Positions 10,992 through 18,312 of a stretch of DNA of 35,359 nt are shown one piece after another. Every line of letters starts with the position of its first letter. Position 1 is the stretch's first letter. The notes below the pieces were generated by a model. It was not told the DNA's origin, made no database searches, and saw nothing but the letters and a program-made list of their open reading frames with translations. The stretch is from Candidatus Helicobacter avicola (GTDB lineage: Bacteria > Campylobacterota > Campylobacteria > Campylobacterales > Helicobacteraceae): the NCBI GenBank assembly GCA_019112865.1, contig DXIN01000006.1, forward strand, positions 1 through 35,359, read 5' to 3'. A program made the position numbers and the translations under genes.

Positions 10992-12014
10992 TCATCGCTT
11001 TGTGCGCTCTCTCACAATACGCACAAGTTCTATGGCATTTTCTCGTGGCAAATCAGGCAGCATACCATGCCCAAGATTAAATATATGCCCACTCTCTTTG
11101 CCCATCACGCGCACTATCTCTTCCACACCTTCTAGCATAGAATCTCTATCATAGAGCCTTGATGGCTCAAGATTGCCTTGCAAGACATACTTACTTCCAA
11201 GTTTTTGCTTAGCCAACTCCATAGGTGTGCTCCAATCTACACCAAACACATCAAATTCCCCATCTATGTGATCCAAAAACCCAGCAATTCCTTTAGGAAA
11301 AAGCATCACAGGAATATGTGGATATTTGCTCTTTAAAAAATGTGCTATATCTTTCATATACTGCCAACTAAAAGCAAAATATGCGCTAGATTCTAATGCC
11401 CCAGCCCAGCTATCAAATATTTGCACAGCGTTCGCACCAGATTCTATCTGTCGTGTTAAGTAGCCCTTTAGCTCTTTGGTAATTTTAGTTAGCAGACTAT
11501 GAAGGAGCTTGGGATTGGTATAGAGCATCTTCTTACTCTTTGTGTAGGTTTTGCTCCCCTGCCCCTCAATCATATAGGTTGCTAGCGTCCATGGCGAACC
11601 ACAAAACCCTATCAGCGCCTTGTCATTTGGGAGTTTTTGACGCAAGCTACTAAGCGTATCATAGACATAGTCTAGATTCTCAAACGCTCCTTCTTTGAGT
11701 GAATCTACATCTTTTTGATTAGTGATAGTCTCTCTAAATCTCGGTCCCTCACCCGCGACAAACTCAAGCCCTAAACCCATCTCAAGTGGCACAACCAAAA
11801 TATCACTAAACAAAATTGCTGCATCAACATCTAAAATCTCTATTGGCTGGAGCGTAACCTCTGTGGCAAGCTCTACATTTTTGCACAAATCCAAAAAGCT
11901 CCCTGCCTTTGCACGCGTAGCTTTATACTCGCTAAGATACCGCCCTGCCTGTCTCATAAGCCATATCGGTGTGTATGGCGTAGGTTTCCTAAAACACGCA
12001 TCAATAAAAATCAT
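10992..12014 (-). CDS. hemE: Uroporphyrinogen decarboxylase
   Basis: A 340-residue cytoplasmic enzyme that decarboxylates the four acetate side chains of uroporphyrinogen III to give coproporphyrinogen III in haem synthesis. The N-terminal signature [16 protein letters not shown], containing the substrate-contacting Arg residues, is present, as are the later conserved blocks [20 protein letters not shown] and [14 protein letters not shown]. Length is typical. Its ATG overlaps the asd stop codon by four bases (ATGA), so translation is probably coupled to asd even though the pathways are unrelated. Confidence 0.97.
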   Translation of the reverse strand: MIFIDACFRKPTPYTPIWLMRQAGRYLSEYKATRAKAGSFLDLCKNVELATEVTLQPIEILDVDAAILFSDILVVPLEMGLGLEFVAGEGPRFRETITNQKDVDSLKEGAFENLDYVYDTLSSLRQKLPNDKALIGFCGSPWTLATYMIEGQGSKTYTKSKKMLYTNPKLLHSLLTKITKELKGYLTRQIESGANAVQIFDSWAGALESSAYFAFSWQYMKDIAHFLKSKYPHIPVMLFPKGIAGFLDHIDGEFDVFGVDWSTPMELAKQKLGSKYVLQGNLEPSRLYDRDSMLEGVEEIVRVMGKESGHIFNLGHGMLPDLPRENAIELVRIVRERTKR

Positions 12015-13030
12015 AGCTCAATCCATTTCTGTGCGATACGCACGGCATTTGTCGCTGCACCCACGCGGAGCTGGTCTGCCACGCACCATAAATGCAAAAT
12101 CCTAGAATCAAAGTTATCCACGCGTATGCGTCCTACATAGGTTTGGTCTGTCTCTGTGGCAATAAGCGGCATTGGGTATTGATTATTTTTCACATCATCT
12201 ACCAAGACAACACTTGGAGCGTTTTTTAATACCTCTTTGACTCTGGCACTATCAATAGCGTCTTTAAAACGGATTGTGATACTCTCACTATGACTTCTTA
12301 GCACCGGCACACGCACACAAGTCGCACTAATAGGAATATTGGTGTGCATAATTTTATTAGTCTCATTAATCATTTTCATTTCTTCTTTAGTGTAGTCATT
12401 GTCCAAAAATACATCAATATGTGGAATTGCATTGAGCGCGATTCTGTGTGCAAAAACTTCCGCCTCACACTCTTGTATGTTGAAATTTACAATATGGCGC
12501 ATTTGTGTGAAAAGCTCATCTACTCCCTTTTTACCCGCACCCGAAACCGCCTGATAAGTGCTCACATCGACTCGCTCTATCCCAAACACCCTATGTAGCG
12601 GTGCGAGGATATGCACCATTTGGATTGTGGAGCAATTAGGATTGGCGATGATTCCACGCTTTTTATACAATGCAATATCTTCTGAATTAACCTCCGGCAC
12701 GACAAGAGGCACATCAGATTCCATTCTAAAATGACTGGTATTATCAATAACCAATGCTCCGGCTTTTACTGCACTAGGCACATATCGCGCGCTCACATTT
12801 CCACCAGCAGAAAAAAATGCTATCTCTATCTGCTCTTTGGCAAAAATCTCATCAGTGGTCTCTAGTATCTCATAATCCTTGCCACCAAAGCTTATGGTTT
12901 CCCCTGCACTACGCGCACTTGCTAAAGGCACGAATTTAGCTACTGGGAACTTCTGCTCCTCCAAAACTAATGCCAGCTCCTCACCCACAGCACCACTCGC
13001 TCCGACAATTCCTACATTGTATCGCTTCAT
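12011..13030 (-). CDS. asd: Aspartate-semialdehyde dehydrogenase
   Basis: A 339-residue NADPH-dependent enzyme that reduces aspartyl phosphate to aspartate semialdehyde, the branch point toward lysine/diaminopimelate, threonine and methionine. The N-terminal Rossmann motif is [12 protein letters not shown] (8-19) and the catalytic Cys is C133 in NPNCSTIQM. The [10 protein letters not shown] segment and the C-terminal [20 protein letters not shown] block complete the family pattern. It is the first gene of a two-gene unit with hemE. A TATAAT box lies about 50 bp upstream. Confidence 0.97.
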   Translation of the reverse strand: MKRYNVGIVGASGAVGEELALVLEEQKFPVAKFVPLASARSAGETISFGGKDYEILETTDEIFAKEQIEIAFFSAGGNVSARYVPSAVKAGALVIDNTSHFRMESDVPLVVPEVNSEDIALYKKRGIIANPNCSTIQMVHILAPLHRVFGIERVDVSTYQAVSGAGKKGVDELFTQMRHIVNFNIQECEAEVFAHRIALNAIPHIDVFLDNDYTKEEMKMINETNKIMHTNIPISATCVRVPVLRSHSESITIRFKDAIDSARVKEVLKNAPSVVLVDDVKNNQYPMPLIATETDQTYVGRIRVDNFDSRILHLWCVADQLRVGAATNAVRIAQKWIEL

Positions 13031-13080
13031 TAGCTACTCCAAAATGTAAATTTCTGTAAATTTGGCATTTAAAGTGTCGC

Positions 13081-13086
13081 ATTATA
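13081..13086 (-). promoter_or_regulatory. -10 box of asd-hemE promoter
   Basis: TATAAT on the minus strand about 50 bp before asd. Between it and the start lie two near-identical direct copies of TGTAAATTT, possibly an operator or leader element; no regulator can be named. Confidence 0.5.
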
Positions 13087-13209
13087 CAACTAAATGTGTG
13101 AATCTGCAACGACAAATAACAATCTCTGTAATACTTTATGAGTGTAGGGATTGGGGATTTGGCTCTTTATAAATCTGCCAGCTTGCCAAGAACAAATTTA
13201 CATCACCAA

Positions 13210-13938
13210 CTACAATAACTTTTCGCTCAAAAGCCGTATCCCCACAGAGCCAAATGCCATATTTCTCCCAAATGGCTGATTAAATGCATTGCCATAGGTG
13301 CAGTCTATCTGCACCATATCGCGTTTGAGCCAAATCCTTATACCTATTTGATACATTGCTGGGCTAAATCGCTCCTTGAAACCCTCTGCCATGAGCCAAA
13401 TATACTCGTTCATATCGTATTCAAGCCCTAATCCAAAAGTGTAGAGATTTTTCTCACTCTTTGTAGCTTTGTAGCCAACATTAGTGTGCAAAAATAATTG
13501 ATTATCAAAAAATGCCTTACTCAAAAGCGCATAGGTATAAAAAGTATCATTATGGCGCAAAAATCGCCCCATTCGCGCATTACCCACACTAAGCCCATAG
13601 CTAAAGCCATCACGCTCTAGGTCATTAAAAATCTTTTTGATCGCAAACACCGCCGCACTCCGATACACAAAATCCCCAGAACCACCGTGCATAGAATCTA
13701 TAGAATCTTGGCGCACGAGATTCCCACCGATGGTCATCTCGGTATTAAACACAAGATTGCACGCGGGCAGCGCCCACAGCTCAAGCTCACCCCCAAACTT
13801 CGCCCAGCTCTCTATCTGACAGCTCTTAGATGCGACCACACGCCCATCATCGGTATTCATTGGGCGCGCACCAAAGAGAGATTCACACGCTAGCAGCACG
13901 AGCAAGAATGCCAAAATCAAATTTTTGCGCCTTTTCAT
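13210..13938 (-). CDS. Exported protein, probably outer-membrane beta-barrel, unknown function
   Basis: I do not recognise a characterised family. The 242-residue product starts MKRRKNLILAFLLVLLACES and has a typical signal peptide, with cleavage plausible after LFGA. The mature part alternates polar and hydrophobic residues with many aromatics (WAKFGGELELWALPACNLVF, YGLSVGNARMGRF, YTFGLGLEYDMNEYIWLMAEGF). It ends in strand-like segments (GIRIWLKRDMVQIDCTYG, FGSVGIRLLSEKLL), which suggests about eight to ten barrel strands. The ATG at 13938 is preferred over the adjacent ATG at 13941 because AGGA is then five bases away rather than two. It stands alone, divergent from the yggS-like gene. Confidence 0.7.
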   Translation of the reverse strand: MKRRKNLILAFLLVLLACESLFGARPMNTDDGRVVASKSCQIESWAKFGGELELWALPACNLVFNTEMTIGGNLVRQDSIDSMHGGSGDFVYRSAAVFAIKKIFNDLERDGFSYGLSVGNARMGRFLRHNDTFYTYALLSKAFFDNQLFLHTNVGYKATKSEKNLYTFGLGLEYDMNEYIWLMAEGFKERFSPAMYQIGIRIWLKRDMVQIDCTYGNAFNQPFGRNMAFGSVGIRLLSEKLL

Positions 13939-14072
13939 CATTTTCCTTTTTGCAGCATTTTCACTTGGTGATTATACTTCAAACACCCACAAAACCAAAA
14001 TCTAAGGCACAATCCCCTATAATGTCTCCCAAAAGTTGCAAAACACACAATCCCACAAACCAAAGGAAGTCA

Positions 14073-14747
14073 ATGCACGCCTCATACACGAAAAATCTCG
14101 ACCTTGTCATACGCAAGATCGAGCGCGCCCGCCTCGCCTATGATCCTCATCATATCGTCTCACTTCTAGCTGTGAGTAAATATGCTACAATCGAGCAGAT
14201 TCAGATCCTACATGAGTGCGGACAGAGGGCGTTTGGTGAAAATAAAGTCCAAGACCTAAAGCAAAAATCCCAAGCCCTAGAATCCCTCCCGCTAGAGTGG
14301 CATATGATAGGCACTCTACAAGAAAACAAGATAAACGCACTCATCGACCTCGCCCCTACCCTGCTGCATTCGCTAGATTCACTCAAGCTCGCTCTAGCAC
14401 TACAAAAACGCCTAGAATCTAAGGGCAAAAATATGCGCGCTCTGCTCCAGCTCAATACTTCTTTTGAATCCACCAAGAGCGGTGTATCGCCCACGCAAGC
14501 ACCAGAACTCTACCGCGAGATCCTCGCCCAATGCCCCAATATCAAACTAGAAGGCATAATGACCATAGGCGCGCATAGCAAGGATTATAGGACGATAGAA
14601 AAGAGCTTTGTGTTAGCAAAAGAGGTGTTTGATTGCCTACAAGACTTGGGAGCTTGCACACTCTCAATGGGAATGAGCGAAGATTTTGAGATTGCGATTG
14701 CTTGCGGGGCAAATCTCGTGCGTATCGGATCGCGACTCTTTGCCTAA
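14073..14747 (+). CDS. YggS/PROSC-family pyridoxal-phosphate homeostasis protein
   Basis: A 224-residue protein of the YggS/PLPBP family, single-domain alanine-racemase-like barrels that bind PLP and help balance B6 vitamers without a known catalytic reaction. The PLP-binding Lys is K36 in LLAVSKYAT. Other family blocks are FGENKVQDLKQK, WHMIGTLQENK, GIMTIGAHSKD, LSMGMSEDFEIAI and LVRIGSRLFA. The frame is open further upstream, but the ATG at 14073 has AAAGGAAG at the right distance and gives the usual family length. It lies 21 bp upstream of the first of four glycan-modification genes, so it may be the first gene of that transcript. Confidence 0.92.
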   Translation: MHASYTKNLDLVIRKIERARLAYDPHHIVSLLAVSKYATIEQIQILHECGQRAFGENKVQDLKQKSQALESLPLEWHMIGTLQENKINALIDLAPTLLHSLDSLKLALALQKRLESKGKNMRALLQLNTSFESTKSGVSPTQAPELYREILAQCPNIKLEGIMTIGAHSKDYRTIEKSFVLAKEVFDCLQDLGACTLSMGMSEDFEIAIACGANLVRIGSRLFA

Positions 14748-14768
14748 ATCACATTAAAGGAGAATATT

Positions 14769-15496
14769 ATGGAATACTTTGAAGCAAGAAATGTAGCGAG
14801 CGAGTTTTATGCAGATTATAGGCTTCCTGCATATTTTGAAGAGATTATTGAGAATCTAGATTTTGGAGCAAATGTTTTGGATTTTGGTTGTGGATTCGGG
14901 CAGACGCTCTATGCGCTTAAAAATAAGCATTTTTTATGGAAATCTTCTAAATGGGGGGGGGGCAAGAGATAAATGTCTTTGGTATTGACATTAACCCAAA
15001 AGCTATTGCACATTGCCAATCCCAAGGCATAGAATCTAAAGTCGTGGAGAATATCTTAGATTTTTTCCCCGCGCAAAAATTTGATCTCATCATTACCACC
15101 CATTGCCTAGAACACCTCCCAAAAGATTCTATAATCCCTATCCTCACGCACTTTAGAAAACATTGCCTAGCAAAAAATGGCAAGATATTTGTCGCTGTGC
15201 CTAACGCACAGAGCCACACTGGGTGCTATTGGGCATATGAAGATTTTACACACACTACACTTTTTACCGCAGGAAGCCTCATCTATGTGCTCAAAATGGC
15301 TGGGTTTAGTGATGTGGCAATCATCGACAAAGACGCTCTTAGTGGTAGCAAGGGCTTAAAAAAGATGATACGAAAAATGTTTTTAAAATTTTATATGCTA
15401 CAATACAAGTTTTGGAACAAAATTACTGCAAGTGCCATACATCAGCCTAGCCCAATTGTTTTTAGCTATGAGATTAAAGCATTAGCGAGAATCTAA
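14769..15496 (+). CDS. Phase-variable SAM-dependent methyltransferase, frame broken at a G10 tract (OFF)
   Basis: The ATG at 14769, after AAAGGAGA, opens a class I methyltransferase with the SAM-binding motif VLDFGCGFGQ at residues 36-45. At about residue 62 the frame meets ten Gs (14953-14962) and stops at 14972. The frame shifted at the tract continues to 15496 and contains the expected next elements: the acidic strand VFGIDINPKAIAHC, the motif region DLIITTHCLEHL and KIFVAVPNAQ, a Methyltransf_23-like pattern. Eleven (or eight) Gs would give one protein of about 242 residues, so this is most likely an intact contingency gene in the OFF state. The acceptor is unknown; a sugar of the surface glycan is inferred from the neighbours. 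Confidence 0.87.
14953..14962 (+). repeat. G10 contingency tract 2 (OFF)
   Basis: Ten Gs, flanked by CTAAAT and CAAG, coincide with the frame change. Ten gives KWGGGKR and stop. Eleven or eight restores GGGQEINVFGID. Confidence 0.9.
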
Positions 15497-15581
15497 AACT
15501 AACGATGATAAAGATGATAGAGAATCTAACAAACTCAAGATTCAACACAGGCGGTGTATGGACGCAAAAAGGACTAGCCAA

Positions 15582-16313
15582 ATGATACAAAAACTCCTAA
15601 AGCTCCCATTTCGCATAGTGCGCAAAATATATCATCTTTGTATGCCCTCTGTTCGGCGGATTTGCAAACCTGCTAAATGGTATAACTTCCGAAGTTTTGA
15701 GCCAATCTCAAGGGTTTTTGGTTTTGATAGAGGCACACCCATAGATAGAATCTACCAAGAAGATTTTTTGCGCACTTATGCTACGCATATACGAGGTGTG
15801 GTGTGTGAAATTGCCGAGGACACTTATACCAAAAAATTTGGACATAACATCACACAATCCCACATCTTACACTATGCCGCAGACAATAAAAACGCCACAA
15901 TCGTGGGAGATTTGACTGACTTTAATACTCTGCCAAAAGAGTTTTTAGACTGCTTTATCTGCACGGTTACGCTCAACTTCATCTATGACTACAAAAAGGC
16001 TATTAAAGGAATTTATAATATGCTATTAGGGGGGGGGGCAGCATTGGTTACAGTAGCGGGAATCGTGCAAGTTTCTCGACACGATTATGACAACTGGGGA
16101 GATTATTGGCGTTTTATGGAAATGGGTATCAAACGGGATTTTGAGGAGGTTTTTGGCGTGGGAAATGTAGAGAGCGTAGTGTATGGCAATCTTTTGGCAC
16201 TGATGGCAGAGTTTCAGGGTATAGCTGCAGAGGAGCTGACCTATGAGGAAATTATGCACAAAGACTTAGAATACCCTATCATCATAGGGATATTTGCAAA
16301 AAAACAAAAATGA
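15582..16313 (+). CDS. SAM-dependent methyltransferase, phase-variable (ON)
   Basis: About 243 residues from the ATG at 15582, preferred over 15558 because AAAAAGGA lies eight bases upstream. It resembles methyltransferases found in glycan clusters: VVCEIAEDTYTKKFG, ATIVGDLTDFNTLP, LDCFICTVTLNFIYDYKKAI, then LLGGGAALVTVAGI and WGDYWRF. The canonical GxGxG loop is not obvious, but the overall order fits a class I fold with an atypical motif I. Ten Gs at 16029-16038 encode G150-G152 and correspond to the conserved LKPGG turn of such enzymes; the present count keeps the frame. The stop overlaps the start region of the deacetylase. Substrate unknown. Confidence 0.82.
   Translation: MIQKLLKLPFRIVRKIYHLCMPSVRRICKPAKWYNFRSFEPISRVFGFDRGTPIDRIYQEDFLRTYATHIRGVVCEIAEDTYTKKFGHNITQSHILHYAADNKNATIVGDLTDFNTLPKEFLDCFICTVTLNFIYDYKKAIKGIYNMLLGGGAALVTVAGIVQVSRHDYDNWGDYWRFMEMGIKRDFEEVFGVGNVESVVYGNLLALMAEFQGIAAEELTYEEIMHKDLEYPIIIGIFAKKQK
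16029..16038 (+). repeat. G10 contingency tract 3 (ON)
   Basis: Ten Gs, flanked by CTATTA and CAGC, are in frame (LLGGGAAL). Loss of one G would give GGGQHWLQ and stop, removing the C-terminal 90 or so residues. Confidence 0.88.
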
Positions 16314-16321
16314 GGAACTTC

Positions 16322-17302
16322 ATGCAACAAACCTTGCGCAGTGCGCTAAAGCAATATATCATTGAACAACTTTGGCGATTAGAATCTAGCAGGCGAGTTT
16401 TTGAAGGCAATGCCGCGATTTTAATGCTCCACAGGATCGCGCCCATAGATTCTAAAAAACTCCCTATCAACGAAGCCCTAAAGGTTTCGCCTGACTTCTT
16501 ACAAGCATTTATCAAAGAAGCAAAAGACAAAGGCTATAGCTTTGTCAGCCTTGATGAGCTCACACACAACCTCACAAATTCTAAATCTTTTAGCAAGCTC
16601 TTGTGTATCACTATTGATGATGGCTATAAAGACAATCTAACCCATGGCTATCCTATCTTTGAAGCATATCGCGTGCCCTTTTGTGTCTATGTCTGCACCT
16701 CGTTTCCAGAATCTAACCACAATATGTGGTGGTTTGGTTTAGAGGATTTTCTCTTAGCCAATAAGGGGGGGGGGCAATACAGAGATTTAGCACAGATACA
16801 AGAGCTATTCCTCTCTTTGCGCACACAGATTATCCAAAACTCCACGAGCTACACGGATTCTCTAGCTATTTGCCAAAAACTCGGTATCACTTATAATCCC
16901 CGCACATACGATTCTCTCGCACTTAGCTGGGAGGACATAGCACAACTTGCCACAAGTCCTCTTGCTACGATTGGCAATCACACCCATACACACCCCATTT
17001 TTAACCGCCTCACACCCCAAGAAGTTACCAATGACATAGCGCAAGCCCAAGAGTTTTTCAAAGCACACAATCTCGCACCCAAGCACTTTGCCTATCCTTT
17101 TGGTGGCAAGATAGAAGTAGATTCTGCCTACTTTGGTATCCCACAAGAACTTGGCTTTGTGAGTGCTACCACCACGCGTATGGGGAGTATTTATCCAACA
17201 CATAGAGATTTTTTGCACGCCTTGCCACGTTTTATGCTTACTGATAACTTTACCTTGCGACACATTTACCGACCCAGACGACAAAGAATCGTTACATCTT
17301 AA
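16322..17302 (+). CDS. Polysaccharide deacetylase (NodB homology), phase-variable (ON)
   Basis: A 326-residue carbohydrate esterase family 4-like protein. NodB motif 1 is TIDDGYKDN, with D99 and D100 as expected catalytic and metal Asp. Motif 2 is NHTHTHP at 219-225, with metal His residues. FAYPFGG is a further conserved turn. Such enzymes remove N-acetyl (or related) groups from amino sugars in surface or cell-wall polymers. No signal peptide is seen, so action on a cytoplasmic glycan precursor is more likely than on finished peptidoglycan. A G10 tract (16765-16774) encodes part of K148-GGG in the insert between the two motifs. The ATG at 16322 has GAGGA five bases upstream; an ATG at 16310 overlapping the previous stop (ATGA) is the alternative. 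Confidence 0.88.
   Translation: MQQTLRSALKQYIIEQLWRLESSRRVFEGNAAILMLHRIAPIDSKKLPINEALKVSPDFLQAFIKEAKDKGYSFVSLDELTHNLTNSKSFSKLLCITIDDGYKDNLTHGYPIFEAYRVPFCVYVCTSFPESNHNMWWFGLEDFLLANKGGGQYRDLAQIQELFLSLRTQIIQNSTSYTDSLAICQKLGITYNPRTYDSLALSWEDIAQLATSPLATIGNHTHTHPIFNRLTPQEVTNDIAQAQEFFKAHNLAPKHFAYPFGGKIEVDSAYFGIPQELGFVSATTTRMGSIYPTHRDFLHALPRFMLTDNFTLRHIYRPRRQRIVTS
16765..16774 (+). repeat. G10 contingency tract 4 (ON)
   Basis: Ten Gs, flanked by CAATAA and CAAT, are in frame (NKGGGQY). Nine would give GGGNTEI and stop, before the second NodB motif, which would abolish activity. Confidence 0.88.
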
Positions 17303-17318
17303 ATACAAAGGAGTTTGA

Positions 17319-18185
17319 ATGATACATATAGACCTAGACAAAGTGGGATTAGATCCAAAGGACAAGATAGCCCTGCAAGAACTGCTAGATTCACAAGACC
17401 CAAATATTAGCGATGATGTGGAGCAGATGTGGTATCTCCTCAATAAAGTTTGGGAGGAAATGGGCTGCGATAACAAAAATCTTGATTGGGAAAAAATTGG
17501 AGCATATTATGCGCACCCTGTGTGGATTCTCAATGGACTTTTCACGCAATATGACAAACTAAGTTTTAGTATCCGAGAATCTATCGCACGCTACATCGCC
17601 GACAAATGCTCCAAGCAAAAAAACTCTTGCGATGAAAAATATAGAATCTGCGACTATGGTGGTGGGTTTGGCACGCTTGCTGGAGAGATTGCTAAAGTCT
17701 GCCCAAATGCACAAATTGATATTTATGAACCATTCCCAAGTGTGTATGGCAAAAAATATATCCAAAACTTTGCAAATGTCAAGTTTGTGGATACGCTTGA
17801 ATCTGGGCGATACGATTGCCTTGTGAGCACTGATGTGCTAGAGCATGTCGATGATCCTATGGCGACTTTTGGAGAGATGCTAGATTCACTAAAGCCCGGT
17901 GGTGAGGCACTTATAGGTAACTGCTTTTATCCCGTGATAGAATGCCACTTGCCCAAAAACTTCCACTTTCGCTATACTTTTGACTTCCTCGCAAGATTTT
18001 TTGGACTCAAAAAACTTGGAAATATCAAAGGAGCGGAATATGTGCAGATCTTTACAAAAACTACTCAAGCTTCTAAAATACTAATAGGGGGGGGGGCAGC
18101 ACTAAGCAAGCTTATCTACCCATTTATCTTAGCCCTAGAGCCGCTGCGTCCGCTTGCTAGATATGTAAAGCATAAGTTTAAATAA
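17319..18185 (+). CDS. Class I SAM-dependent methyltransferase with late G10 tract (ON)
   Basis: A 288-residue protein with SAM motif ICDYGGGFGTLAGEIA at 110-125, the acidic second strand IDIYEPFP, LVSTDVLEHVDDP and SLKPGGEALIGN, so the catalytic domain spans roughly 85-235. The ATG follows AAAGGAG. An unusual feature is the position of its tract: ten Gs at 18087-18096 encode G257-G259, after the catalytic domain and before a hydrophobic then basic tail (LIYPFILALEPLRP ... KHKFK). Slippage would change or remove this tail rather than the enzyme core. The tail may anchor the protein to the membrane. It is the last gene of the plus-strand glycan block. Confidence 0.85.
   Translation: MIHIDLDKVGLDPKDKIALQELLDSQDPNISDDVEQMWYLLNKVWEEMGCDNKNLDWEKIGAYYAHPVWILNGLFTQYDKLSFSIRESIARYIADKCSKQKNSCDEKYRICDYGGGFGTLAGEIAKVCPNAQIDIYEPFPSVYGKKYIQNFANVKFVDTLESGRYDCLVSTDVLEHVDDPMATFGEMLDSLKPGGEALIGNCFYPVIECHLPKNFHFRYTFDFLARFFGLKKLGNIKGAEYVQIFTKTTQASKILIGGGAALSKLIYPFILALEPLRPLARYVKHKFK
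18087..18096 (+). repeat. G10 contingency tract 5 (ON, near 3' end)
   Basis: Ten Gs, flanked by CTAATA and CAGC, are in frame (LIGGGAAL). Nine gives GGGQH and stop. Eleven gives a different tail of about 20 residues ending ASAC. Both spare the catalytic domain. Confidence 0.88.
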
Positions 18186-18264
18186 ATATTTACTAAATAT
18201 TTACTATTTTAGTATCCAAGACTCCTTTAAGATTCTCTGCGTTACAATTCTACAATTTATCAAC

Positions 18265-18297
18265 TTAGGAGCTTAAGGACAAGCCTTGAGCTCCTAA
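18265..18297 (+). promoter_or_regulatory. Strong hairpin in the leader of the chemoreceptor gene
   Basis: Arms at 18265-18278 and 18284-18297 pair over 14 positions with a single G-T wobble around a 5-nt loop (ACAAG). The hairpin ends 15 bases before the ATG and just before the AAGGAGA ribosome site. There is no T run after it, so an intrinsic terminator for the upstream gene is unlikely. TACAAT-like -10 boxes lie just upstream (near 18243 and 18251), which would put the hairpin at the very 5' end of the mRNA. Confidence 0.55.
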
Positions 18298-18312
18298 ACG
18301 CAAGGAGATAAT

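Noticed and set aside
13830-14072. N-terminal extension of the YggS-like protein
   Set aside because: The frame is open here, but it overlaps the start of the divergent exported protein gene, lacks a ribosome site and does not resemble the family; the ATG at 14073 is well supported.
18265-18297. Hairpin as intrinsic terminator of the upstream methyltransferase
   Set aside because: No T run follows and it lies directly against the ribosome site of the next gene, so a leader element is the better reading.
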